Shown in pieces: positions 49,841 through 61,290 of a stretch of DNA of 64,000 bases. Position numbers and translations under genes: made by a program. How positions within the stretch are numbered: the stretch's first letter is position 1; each line of letters opens with the position of its first letter. Location: NCBI GenBank assembly GCA_013397075.1, contig VWZS01010162.1:344168-408167 (forward strand), given 5' to 3'. Under the pieces are notes generated by a model, which saw nothing but the letters and a program-made list of their open reading frames with translations, did not search any database and was not told the DNA's origin. Source of the DNA: Rhabdornis inornatus (Eukaryota; Chordata; Aves; Passeriformes; Rhabdornithidae).

Positions 49841-50127
49841 GATTAAAGTCATTGTGTCAGCTCTGTAAAGAAGCAGAAAACTCAAAGGGTATGTGAATTC
49901 CTGGGTTGCAGGGATATCTGGTTTGAGTGAGAGTATTGGGTGAGTAATTTACTCACTAGTAAACAGAAACAAGAGATAGGAAAAGTAATAAGTAGATACA
50001 CATAATGAGTCAGGAGATAACAGCAAGCATAACAAAGATAAGAGCTCCCATGCCAGCAATGGCTGAGCCACTGGCACAGTTGCTCAAGTGCACCATGAAG
50101 AAGCTCAAACAAAAATTTGTAACTGAT
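49841..50127 (+). other. Possible retroviral internal remnant before the 3' LTR
   Basis: The stretch just left of the polypurine tract is less AT-rich than its surroundings and would be the 3' end of the provirus if the LTR call at 50141 is right. A short plus-strand frame near 50007-50130 is open, but I do not recognise an envelope domain. It may be unique flanking sequence instead. Confidence 0.25.
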
Positions 50128-50140
50128 AGGAAGGGGGAAG
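50128..50140 (+). promoter_or_regulatory. Polypurine tract of an endogenous retrovirus
   Basis: The purine-only 'taggaagggggaag' (from the first a of agg) sits directly before the putative LTR start. Alpharetroviruses have a very similar purine run at the U3 boundary, where it primes plus-strand DNA synthesis. Confidence 0.5.
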
Positions 50141-50576
50141 TTAGATTACCATGGGACTTGTGGGAATGAATAAACTTTTTTGGGATATATCAGGGGCCTG
50201 GTTGATTATCCAAAACTTGGTAGGGAATATTTTAAAAGGAATGTAGTGTGGACACACACATGTAGAGAGCTAGGAAATTACAGCTTGAGAATTCTCTCTC
50301 AGGCCTGGACCTCTCCTGCCTCTCAGGTCCATTCCTAGACTGATAATCTGATTGTAGCTTCAGTTAGGGAGGAATTCTCCCAGGATGATAATATTGTCAA
50401 AACAGAATGGAATCTGGTGAAAAACAGAATGGAATTCATAATAAAGATTAACAGTGGTGTTTTTCCCGTGGGACACATCCTGAGGTACCATCTCATGGAT
50501 GCTTTCCCAATTATCCAATGAGCTACTGTCCTGTCTTAGCTCCATGTAATATGTTTTAAATACAGGCTGTCCATTC

Positions 50577-50582
50577 AATAAA
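50577..50582 (+). promoter_or_regulatory. AATAAA signal of the LTR
   Basis: Canonical poly(A) hexamer placed shortly after a TATA-like element in the LTR, as in retroviruses with short R regions. Confidence 0.6.
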
Positions 50583-50631
50583 GTTGGCCTTTTTTCCCTA
50601 AAGAGGTCCATGAGTGTTGCGGTTCTTGCTG

Positions 50632-50652
50632 TCTCTCTCTCTCTCTCTCTCC
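50632..50652 (+). repeat. CT dinucleotide microsatellite
   Basis: About ten uninterrupted CT units at or near the end of the LTR; likely length-variable between individuals. Confidence 0.95.
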
Positions 50653-50929
50653 AGGGCAGTAACCACTATGTAGAAATGTTCAAAACAACTGTGGGGTGCT
50701 TAGATGAAGAATCATGAGTGGGGAAATGGAGGGCAAAACTTGGATCAGGGAGGAGCAATAGCGAAGTGGGGAAAGAGGAATAAAATATCACATTTAAGCA
50801 GGATGCTGACAGTACACTTTTTTGGCCAAGCACTGTGCCAGTAATATTTAACTTACAAGTTTTGTAAAAGTTATTAAACTCTCTTCCTATTTTCTATGTA
50901 ATTTAGCCCCCATTTTCTCTGTGGTTTAG

Positions 50930-51330
50930 TTCACTATTCTGTGTGTGGATATGTGGACTTTAAGGTGGACTAACTGGTTTGTAGGAGACCACACTCGAGC
51001 TCAGGGTGCCAGGGAATACCTTGGGCACATGGAGCACATCCTTCTTCTCTGACTGTGATGTTCCCTCTGCTGCTTCTCACACTTTCAGTTCTGTCTGCTT
51101 CTGCCTGTCTGGCATTTTCTGCCCTGTCTCAGGCATGTTTCCACTGAGGTGCCATCAGCCTGTCTGAGGGGCTCTGCTGTGCTCTGTGGTGTGTCCACTG
51201 GAATGGGCTGGAGCTGGCTCTGTCTGGCATGGGGCAGCTCCAGACTCTCCTCCCCGACGTGTCTCTCAGCTCCAGCTGCCAGCACCTCGCTACGTACTGC
51301 CAGTAAACCTTCCTAGCTTATAGCAGGTAA
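50930..51330 (+). mobile_element. GC-rich possible LTR fragment
   Basis: GC rises sharply at 50985-51315. The block contains 'tggagctggctctgtctgg' near 51200 and ends with 'gctacgtactgccagtaaacc' near 51288, which resembles an LTR R-U5 junction with a variant poly(A) signal (AGTAAA instead of AATAAA). The minus-strand frame at 51085-51285 lies in it and is not a gene. The start and the family are uncertain, and a non-LTR origin is possible. Confidence 0.33.
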
Positions 51331-52082
51331 ATACAAATCTCATTCCTCAATCAGATCCCTCATGTATTGGAATAACTGAATGTGAAACACTTTTTAAGGA
51401 AAGCTGCAACCTTTTAACTAAGATATATCATGAAAGCATGTCTAATATAACTCACATAGTGCTGCTGCATGAAGTATAGAGGCATTTCAAAGCAGTATTT
51501 AAAAGGCTTATTCTGCGTTCAAATTTAAAAGATAATTCATGAGTAAAATAGTCACATTGCAAGATTTAAGTCATATGTAAAGTACAATGTGATTTTATCC
51601 ATAGGGATGAAAATGCTTTTATGTGCTCATGCTTGGGAATTTCCATTCAAGAAGAGATGTAGCTATGCTCTCATTTCTCAAAAGTGCTGTTATCTTTCCC
51701 CTTGTAGCTTGGGACAAAATCAAAACAAGGAGAGGCTCAGCATATCCTGCTCCAAGTTCCCCTTTCTCCCAAAAGGAATTCGCATTACTGTGTACCTCAT
51801 GTCCAAGATTAAATACTGAGATGGCATATGATAGAGGAAAGTATTTTGATGCCACAGACAAAGTATTTTCAAAGTCCTTTATGAATGGTTAACTAGGCAG
51901 TATCTCTTTTTGAGCTAACTAAAAAGTGAAGGGAGAAAGAAACCATTTGTTTCCCAAAGGTAAGCACCTACCTGTAGCTCCAAATAAGACCCATGAGATT
52001 ATAGCTCCAGGTACAAAGCACTCTAGGATTTAGTTGCTGAGTTATTCCATAGAAACTGAAAAGTTGGTTCCGTTCATTTCCT

Positions 52083-52113
<31 letters not shown>

Positions 52114-55100
52114 AGACTACACTAGTGCCCTTGTGTAACAATAGGGAAATCTGCCTCCTGTGTCTCAGTAGCCTACATTAGAGCTCACCCCAGCTGGGGC
52201 AGTGCTGTGGTCTAGAATTAGAAGGTAATTGAGCTGCTTTTACTCATTTCTATTAAAGTAGAACAACCACCTCACCACAGGCCATGGGTGTGCAAATTCA
52301 ATATTTTCAGTACTATACTTTTGTACATTTTAAAGGATATTTTAGAATATTTTTACGTTTACTATGCAAGAATTTATTTTCTTTTCTCATTTTTTTTTCC
52401 TAACGAAAGCATCAAAAGAAAGGCTGTTATTTTTCTTTTGAAGACAACTTTGGATTTTCTTGAGTAATGTTAATAGGATATTATCTGTAAAGTAGTGTAA
52501 AAGTAAACATTATGCATCATTGCCAAATTATATCAAAAAGTTCTTAAACCACTTTTATATGAGCCTACATTAAAAATTACTTTTTCTTGGGTAATAGAGA
52601 GCAATAACGTAGAAATGTTAATTCAGTACAAATTATCTTTAACACTCATCAATATTCCTTAAAAATAGCAGGGTTAACCATAATTTTGAAGGAAGTCAAC
52701 ATGACAAAAAAGGAAGATTCGCACACCTGCTTAAGTAATGTATTGACTGAAACAGAATGCCTACAAAACACAGAGGAGCCTGGAATTTTCTTTTTTAAGT
52801 CAATTTATAATTGATTAAGAAAATAATTTAATAAGGATTTTCTTATTCTATGAATAAGAAAAGTGTATCTTCAGTACTTTATTTACATTTGCAACTTTTG
52901 AAATGATACAATTATGAAAATAAGCATTCATGTCACTAATATTAATGCAGTGAGCAACCAAAAGCTAGGACCTCCTCTTTCTGTCTATCTAATAAATGTG
53001 GCTCTCACTAATGAAACCTCATAAATAAATGATGATTTTTATGTTAAAAATTGTTATTTTCAGTTACTTATTTGAAACAGAGTGTTACCTGTTACAGGAG
53101 GTTTTCACAGTCCTAAAGTGACTGCACTGCTGGGATGCATTACCCTTGACATTCACCTGTCTAATTATTTGCTGGAAATGTACACAAATAGTCAGAATAT
53201 TTGGGTTTCAGTTCTATATCAGTAGATGTTTTTTAATATTTCAGCCTAAAATTTTCAAGTTTTAATTTCTTAGCTGACATGCTTGATACAGTAAGTCATC
53301 CCAGATTGCAAGGACGTGATAGAGGAAAGTAATAAGATATGAGACAGGTGATGCAACATTTCTTTCCATTCCAAACAATGGATCTTGCCTAAAATCTAAG
53401 CATCTATGTACTTCCAGAATTTATGAAATAGTTTAGATGATACTTATGACAGTGAATTTGAACACAAAATGTCAAATACATATAAATTAAAAATGTGAGG
53501 AAAATATATAAAGTCTGATGACTAAATATAATTTTTCAATGGTGAATTAAAAAAGAATTAAAGAAATATGATACTCTTGTCAGTCTAAGTACCTCCCAGC
53601 TACCTACATTTAACACTGATAAAACTTATGCATAAGAGCAAAGCTGTTAATAAAAGTATACGAAATGAAAAGATTAATGGAATGCCTACTAGTATAATGA
53701 AAGGTAATTTGAGAACTTAACAACAAACTTAAGATCTTTAAAGCAAATTTTAATCCTTCATTGAAATGACATTTACTTCCTTTTTCTGATCTCTCTAGGC
53801 AAATAAATGATATTTGTAGTAATTTTGTTAAATATAACAGGCATAATAAAAAACACAGGAAAATTTTAATTTCTATTAAAAGAAAGGAAAAATCCACAGC
53901 AAAGCTTAAAAGAAAAATTCCATTTAAATATTTGTTTGTGTTTCATGGCTGTCATTAGACTTGATGGACATCTGCCTTATTTTAAAAGACTACTTCAAAT
54001 GTGCAGTTACTGGGTCCTTTTGTTTGTTGCTTTGTAATTTGTCAGTGTTACATATTTTTCGGTTTACTTTGATTTTATATTTGAGATAGTTTAAGAATTA
54101 TGTGTTCTCTCTCAGGACATGTACTGGTTTAGGCCAAGACTCTGCCCTGATACAAAGCCACATCCAATGCAGAAATTTCCAGATGCACTGTAATTACTGT
54201 TAATGTATGTTACCCTGTGTGCTGTGACACCAACCTACAAGACTTGCTGTATAAAATTCTCCAAGAAGAGAATCTGTGTGCTCCAGTCCTACTGAAGTCA
54301 GAGACTTCAATGACTGACTTCAGTGGATGATTACTCAAGACCCTGTGAGACAAATGCAATGTATTACATATCTCTTTTTAAAAATCTGTTACACAGTGTC
54401 AACAATATTTTATCTACATTCATTTCATTTTTTGTAAAGTCCACACTTAAAAGTGAATCATAATACAGATTAGCTACATATTGATTTTAATTGAAGTTGA
54501 AAAAAATTCATGGAGTATCCACTTGGCAGTACTATAGTAGATATACATGTCACAGTCAGGCAAATATTTATCTGCAAATAGAAGTTCTCGGGAGAAAAGT
54601 TTGTGAGTTTTCAGTGCTTAACTCCTGTTTAACACAGATTTTCCTCCCCTTTCATTCTATCATAAATAGATTTTAATGCAAAACATTAATTTCTAAATTT
54701 TGACAAATGTCTTTCTTTTCGTCTTCCAGCTTTCTTTAGTTATAACATAATTGCAATGTTCAGACAGCACAAAGGAATAAAAATCTAGGTGAAAAATGGA
54801 GTAGCTAAATTGGAAATAACAAGTTCCTCTCTAAAATAGGACAAAACTCTGAATAGATAAATGGATAAATAGTGGATAAATTTGCCATTATTCAAGGATG
54901 GTTCCACCAGAGGTTAAGTACTGTAGTATTTTCTCTTTATACTATTAACTTGTGTATTGCCAGCTCTTTATGATAATAAAATGATCAGTTCTTTAATTTC
55001 AGAATATAGGGATATTTTATTGCTACACTTACTTTTCCATGAGTAATGAGTCTAATTATCCAGATCATATATATATAGACAACTTGTGTATTTTACAGGT

Positions 55101-55192
55101 TCAAGCTATTTCTTATTCAAGTATGTAGTGTGTTTTTTTATTATATTGCATATAATTATTGTGTAGCCAATATACAGTTATAGTAGTGACTG
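51331..55192. other. AT-rich non-coding stretch
   Basis: Contains a 23-A run (52084-52106), a TA patch near 55068-55078 and a small inverted repeat 'ctgaagtca'/'tgacttcag' (54292-54323). Overlapping open frames on both strands at 51589-51892 show no recognisable domain. Confidence 0.5.
52084..52106 (+). repeat. A23 homopolymer
   Basis: Uninterrupted run of 23 A followed by G and more A. No AATAAA lies shortly upstream, so it is not clearly a retroposon tail. Its length should be regarded as uncertain. Confidence 0.95.
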
Positions 55193-55753
55193 TGTGCTGC
55201 AGTTTGGGGAAGGTTATCCTCCCCATCTTCTCTGCCCTAATGAGGCCCCATCTGAAGTACTGTGTCCAGCTCTGAACTCCCAACTCCAACAAGGACAAGG
55301 AGCTACTGGAAAAGGTGATTAGTGGGACTGCAGCATGTCTCTCAGGAAAAAAAGACTGAGAGAGCTGGGCTTGTTTAGTCTGAAGAAGAGACAACTGAGA
55401 GTGGATATTATCAATACTAAGAAATATCTTAAGGACAGGTGTCAAGCGGGGCCAGACTCTTTTCATGGAACTCCTGTCCAGTGGCAGGACAAGGGGCAAG
55501 AGGCACAAACAGAAGCACAGGAAGTTCCATGAGTATGAGGAAAAATGTCTTCACACTGAGGGTGACAGAGCACTGGAACAGGCTGCCCATAGAGGTTGTG
55601 GAGTCTTCTTCTCTGGAGATATTCAAAACAAAACTGGATGTGATTTCATACAATCATGCTTTTGGTGTACCTGCTTTACTGGGGGGTTGGATTAGATGAT
55701 CTCCTGAGGCCACTTCCAGCTGCAACCATTCTGTCATTCTGTGACTCTGTGAT
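55193..55753 (+). mobile_element. CR1 LINE 3' end
   Basis: Plus-strand CR1 from 'gccctaatgaggccccatct' near 55234 (reverse transcriptase C-terminal part) to the 3' end, where the diagnostic 8-mer repeat survives as 'cattctgtcattctgtgact' near 55731. Segments LRELGLFSLKKR (55350 on) and HWNRLPIEVVESSSLEIFK (55575 on) lie in different frames, so at least one frameshift has occurred. The 5' part is truncated. Confidence 0.95.
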
Positions 55754-56595
55754 AAATGTAAATCAAATTGGTGTCATTTGTAATTTATCAGACCTAGTGA
55801 ATCAATAACCTTAGGTAGTGGTAAGCGAAAAATCTTGTAGAAGAGTAGGATAATAACAGTTTTACTTAAATTAAAAAGCTACACACTTTAAAGGATTAGA
55901 TGCTTCATAACATTTTGCACAGGGTATATATTTCTTAATTCCACTCTTTTGTGTAAAACAGTAACAAATTCTCTGTTTCAGTTTCTTATTCCAACTTTTA
56001 ACTATCAGTGAGCTCTTCAGCATCTACTTACCTGCTGTTCTAAAATATCTGGAGTCAGTCTTGCTGTCAAGACTGTTCATGCATTTTATATTAATAGCCT
56101 CTGAACAAAACCAGAAACGACCCTGGGACTCCCAAAACTAGTGAATAATTAATTTATTTTAAATAACTAATTTAAATAAAAAGTAAGAATCAGCAGAATA
56201 GATTTGCTTTGACTTACAGAAATGAAAATGTATAAGGATAAAATAGAGAAAATGCTAATAGTAATGTCAGTTGGAGTAAGATAGGAACATGTGCAAAACT
56301 ATGCCCAGGAGACAGACTATTGGGAGAGGAACAGCTCATAAAAGCATTTATTAAAAAAAAAAAAGGAACAAATGTATGTTACTAATCATTGCAGGATTGC
56401 AGGGCCAACAGTACCATGAACATTTGAACATTGTATTTAGCAAAACATCATTACTGTAAAACCATATTAAAGTATATTTTGTGTCTATAAATAAAAGACA
56501 AGAAAGAACATCAATGTGTTATAATCTGTAATGAAATATGAACAGATAATCTAGATAGGACAGAATACATTTGAATCTGGACTGGTCTGAGCCTG
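55754..56595. other. AT-rich non-coding stretch
   Basis: No recognised element between the CR1 tail and the LTR fragment. Confidence 0.5.
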
Positions 56596-56690
56596 TGTGG
56601 TGGATTGACTTTGGGTGGCCACCAGATGTCCATCAAAATCCTCTATCACCCCCTTCTCAGTAGGATGTGGAGGAAGAAAATTAAAAAAAA
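56596..56690 (-). mobile_element. Terminal fragment of a family B LTR, opposite orientation
   Basis: Reads 'tgtggtggattgactttggg' and 'catcaaaatcctctatcacc', then 'ccttctcagtaggatgtgg'. This is the reverse complement of the 3' end of the long LTR type at 42653-43733. Similarity fades after about 95 bases into AT-rich sequence. The copy is thus a truncated 3' end on the minus strand, with an intact TG/CA terminus at 56596. Confidence 0.75.
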
Positions 56691-59600
56691 ATTATAAGCA
56701 TCCCTATTTCTAGTCCTAAATGAAATGCAATAAGGTGTTCAGTTAACTGGCATTGCTGATCCTAGTTCCTAATTTAAGTATTTAATTGAATCTCTAATAT
56801 TTTTCAATGTGAACATTTCTGATTAGCAAGATTTTTTGGGATGATGAAAGATTTTATTTTTAAGTTTCTTATGTACTACCAGCTGACACCCACTTGTTTG
56901 AGTTTCCCTTTTAAAAAGATCTTGTAGGGAAATTACTATATTCTAAAACGTTATGGCTGCCTGACAATCAGCATTAGCAAGTTCATTGTTTTCAAGAACA
57001 AAATATGACTAACAAATTCCAGTTTAGAATTAGAAAATTAGATGCTATAAGTTTGGATTCTAAAAAATCTAGAAAGATATTAATCAACATAATGTTTAGG
57101 TCTTCCACAATCTTTCCTCCTGCTAACTTTTTAATTAGGTTATCATCTTTATCAGATTTAAAACATATACTGGGAAGCAGCTGGTCTTCAGCTACTCAGT
57201 GCATTAGACACTGAGATTTTAATGCCATCTGAGTACTTCCCCATGCAGAGAATGGGAATGTTGAGGAGTCTGTGAGCCAACATTTGCAAAGCTACAAACT
57301 TAATTTGTTGCAAGCTGGCTTTGAGTGTCATGGGAGTCAGTACATTGTATACTTGTATACAGGTTCAACGACACCATTCCCCTGCACTGTCCCAGAATGG
57401 ACTAGGAATGACAATATGTTGTGACAATCATGGAAATACCAATTCCATTGAATATCTTTTAGACCTAAATAATCTGAAAAGTGTTTCCCAAGTACCTCTT
57501 CGAAGCAGGCACAACTGTTAAAGTATGAATTATATATTATACTGTTTCATTAGTTGTATTCTGAAGTAAAGAATAACTTTCTGAGAAGAAATATGTGAAA
57601 TTCATGTAGCATGCTTAAACTATATTAAATACCACAAAGTCATGGCACTGCAAAGGTTAACAAAATAAATTAAGATTCTATAAATCCTGGTTTTCAGTGA
57701 ACCACAGTTTCTCAAAATTCTCAATCGGGAAGGTTCATCAGGATGATAAATTGTTCACTGTTATGTCAGCATGGGGCATTATGCAAGGAAACACAATGTT
57801 CTTTTTTAATGGTGTGTAACAACAGGTTATCCCAAGAAAGATGCATCAAGTCAAATAATTTTAAAAATTCATGGTTCACTGAAACTAGTGGCTAAAAATA
57901 TACCCATTTCCTTTCAAAAAGTATAAATAACTGAAGGAGTTTAATTTCAAAACTTCAATTCTTTTCTTATCTTTCCCAGTAGAAATTTTCTGCACCAGAT
58001 TAGGAAATTCAGTATTTGATCTGTGTTTTGTATTCGTATTTCACAGATTTTTTTCATGAGTTTGGCCTGCTTTCTCTTTCAGAATTTCATGCTGATTAAA
58101 GAAAGCTCTCTGTGAGTATTTTCACGCCCTATTAAGTCTGATTTTGAATGGTTTTCAAATCATTCACTCAAGAATATATTGATGCCTGTAATATGGATGG
58201 CTTAATATATCTATAACAATAAGGATATTCCATTGACCATACAAAAGCAATCCCAAGCAGTTAATAAAGGGGTGCACATATAGAGACACATTTTCACGCA
58301 AGAATGAATTTCTTGTCCAACAATTTAATTTCAATAAATTTCTGAATTACTTTCTATGATGCAACCTGTTTATTTTAAAGTCTAGCTAAAGAAGAAGCGG
58401 AAAATAAGTCTTAGTTAATGTAGCCTTCAAGGATTATCTAATACACTAGAACAGTATCACTAGTCTTATATCCTTTAACAATTGCCACATATGTCTTTAC
58501 ATGTTTTACATGTGAGCTCCATGTGTGTTTACCCTCCAAGAACAAAGAGCAGAGTTAGCAAAGCACTGAGCAGAAGCAAATGTATCCAACCTTAGCATTA
58601 TTTGCTAACATAGAGGTTAGTGGTAAACACTGTGTTAACAATTTTTCACACATATGTGGAGCATGGGCTGAACGTGACCCTGTCTGCCTATGAAATTCAA
58701 CAGTTACCACCACTATGTGTTATTAGTCTTTGGAAGCTCTCCATCAGCCACAGACATCTGTTCTTTAAAAGAATGTAGCAGCAGGGCATGTTCATCAGTT
58801 ACAAGTAGAAAAAGAAGAATGAACTTGATGATATTTGCTCATAAATTTCACAGATACTTGTTCACAGCAGAGGAGTAATAAGATTTCAGAATGCTGCTTC
58901 CTATTGTACATATGAGATCTTTTGAATGTGGATTCTTCTACAAACACAATTTTTTCTTGCTGTTCTCTCTGTATCTATTCTTTGTTCTCACAGACACATC
59001 TTCCATCATCCTACTCAAATGGAATGTACGGTTAAATAGTTTGGTTTTAATTACATTTACACTATGTGGCTCTTCATAACTCATTGTTCCTTAGTGTATA
59101 GCCTTCATTATGTAATGTACCTCTACTAAAAAAGGATAAAATTAGAAAAACTAAGAGACAAAATGAGTTTTTGTAATGAAAGGAAAAGATAAAAAGAATC
59201 TTTTATGAATGTATTATAGAACAAAGTAAAACATATAGGTTAATTACTTATGGGAAAGAGAACAAATTATGATTTAAACAAAGGAGGTTTAAGTAGAATT
59301 TGCTTCAGTCTTTATGAATTTAATTGTGTTCAAACACATTATAACACTAATCTTAGCACAGAAATAGGACTGTAGGCCAGAATATGGAAAGACACTGAGG
59401 AATACTTTAGTTCAAGTCTTCAGTGTTTGATGAACTGAGGAACTAAAAGAACCCACACTACTTTAAAAATGTTGAAATAATCTGAACTTCTAGTCATGCC
59501 TGAGTCTTTCATTCTGAAAGAAAGAAAAACATTTAAAATAGGAAGGAAACAAAAAAAAATACAAGAGAAGACAAAAAGAAAAAAAATAGTGTTTTCTGCC

Positions 59601-60503
59601 TGTGGAGCAGAGCAGTATTTCATTATTAATAATTAAATTATTAATAATATTAATAACAACTAGAAGTGGTAAAAAGCACCTTGTATTGATCAATAACATG
59701 TCATATCAATCCAGTTTCTTTTCTGTTATGCTAATAGTCCAGTGAATAAGGGGAAAGAAAAGACTACAATATTTAGCAAGGTCATAGAAAGTTTTGGGGG
59801 CTATATAACACACTTTTATGAGCAACTTCACAAATTATGGTTCACATTTTATTGGTGCAAAATTGCTGTACAGTTGGATGAAAACCCACATTTAGTATTT
59901 AGTATTATCGATTTGCTGTCTGTTGGAAGAATTTCAAGTGAGGCACTTTTTTCTATAACTGCTTTTATTTAATATTTTAGTTCATTATTTAGATGTTGAT
60001 ATATAATAGTGTGTACAGAAGGTGCTAGATAGGAGGGATTATGAGTGCTTTGGAAGATCAGAATTCAGTGTGATTTGGAGAAAATGGAAAACTGACCTGA
60101 AATCATCAGTGAAAACAAGGTATAAATGTCACAGTTAAGAAGCATAAATAAAATGTGTACAAATATGAATTGAAATTGTCTAGGCAATAATGTTGTTAAC
60201 TGCAGTGGGGGCACAAATTAGACAAGATTTTATGTATTGCTGAGGCAAAAAAAAAAAAAAAGACAGTTACATTCCAAGATTCACTTAGACTTGAAAAGTA
60301 TTTTGCATCACATGTGGAGAATAACATTTCTGTTTGATTTTGGTCACTGTCATTGTCCAAAAAGAAATTACTATTTATGTTGGGCATATCACATGTGTTC
60401 TAAATAAGCAAATGGGACATGCACTCTCATGCCTGGGACAGTCTGGAAGAAAGGAGGATGCACAAATTGAGATAAAAATGGGAGAATAAGAATAACCTTC
60501 CTA
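56691..60503. other. AT-rich non-coding stretch
   Basis: No CR1, LTR, exon or RNA gene recognised. An AT palindrome-like patch of TTAATAAT units lies near 59620-59656 and an A14 run near 60248. Confidence 0.5.
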
Positions 60504-61290
60504 AATCATAGAATCTTAGAACAGCTTGACTTGGTAGATACCTTAAAGATCATCTAGTTCCAGCCCCCCTGCAAAGATCCAGGTCATCTTCCATTAGACC
60601 AAGCTTCTCAAAGCCCCATCCAGCCTGGCCTTGAGCACTTCCAGGGATGAGACATCCAGTTTTTCTGGGCTAAATATTTCAGTTTCTTACCAACCACACA
60701 GTAAATAATTTCTTTCTAATATATTAAGCTCAACCTACTCAGTTTAAAGCCATCCCCTCCTGTCCTATTCCTACATGCCCTTGTAAGCAGTCTGACTCCA
60801 GATTTCCTGCAGACTTCCTTTAGGTACTGGAAGGTTTCAGATAGGTCACCCTGGATCCTTTACCTCTCCAGGTTCAACAACCCCAATATTTTAGCCTCAT
60901 CTTATAGGAAACATGGTCTCTCCCTGCCTCTAATCAATTTCATGACCCTCCTCTGGACTTGCTCCAAAGATTGATGTCCTTCCTGTGCTTGGAACCCCAG
61001 AGCTGGGTGCAGTACTGCAGGTGGGGTCTCATCTGAGAGGACCAGAGAGTCACAATCACTTCACTTGGCCTGCAGGTCACATCTGTTTTGATGCCCAGGA
61101 CACAGTTGGCTTTCTGGGCTGCAACAGCACATTGAGCACAAAACAGCTGCCAGCTCATGTCCTGCCTCTCACCCAGCAGCACCCTCAAGTCCTTCAGGGC
61201 AGGGCTGCTCTGTCTGTTCATTCCCTGGCTTGTATTGATACCAGGGGTTACCCTGACCCAGGTCTTGGGTCTTGCACTTGGCCTTGTGGT
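60504..61290 (-). mobile_element. CR1 LINE 3' end, about 0.8 kb
   Basis: Minus-strand CR1 with the terminal repeat intact as 'atcatagaatcttagaac' at 60507. It continues through 'gatcatctagttccagcccc' and 'ccatccagcctggccttgag', then the ORF2 tail. The minus-strand frame at 60940-61221 is still open and carries CR1 landmarks AAQKANCVLGIKTDVTCRPSE and RPHLQYCTQLWG, the end of the reverse transcriptase region. The element is truncated near 61290 ('cacttggccttgt'). It looks like a different CR1 subtype from the copies at 7437 and 41644, judging by the 3' end sequence. Confidence 0.95.

Larger units (their letters stand above)
50141..50655 (+). mobile_element. Alpharetrovirus-like LTR
   Basis: Follows a polypurine tract. 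A TATA-like TTTTAAATACAGG lies near 50553 and AATAAA at 50577-50582, only about 20 bases later. This very short R region is typical of avian alpharetroviral and related class II LTRs. U5-like sequence continues through 'gaggtccatgagtgttgcgg' near 50604. The 3' limit is uncertain because a CT microsatellite follows. With the left side possibly internal sequence, this would be a 3' LTR of a truncated provirus; no matching 5' LTR is seen in the window. U3 is recognised by position, not by sequence. Confidence 0.58.

Noticed and set aside
51589..51892. Overlapping open frames on both strands
   Set aside because: No domain, no conserved motif, and overlapping frames on both strands in AT-rich DNA are expected by chance.
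59620..59656. AT-only inverted repeats
   Set aside because: Low-complexity ATT/TAA units form palindromes trivially.
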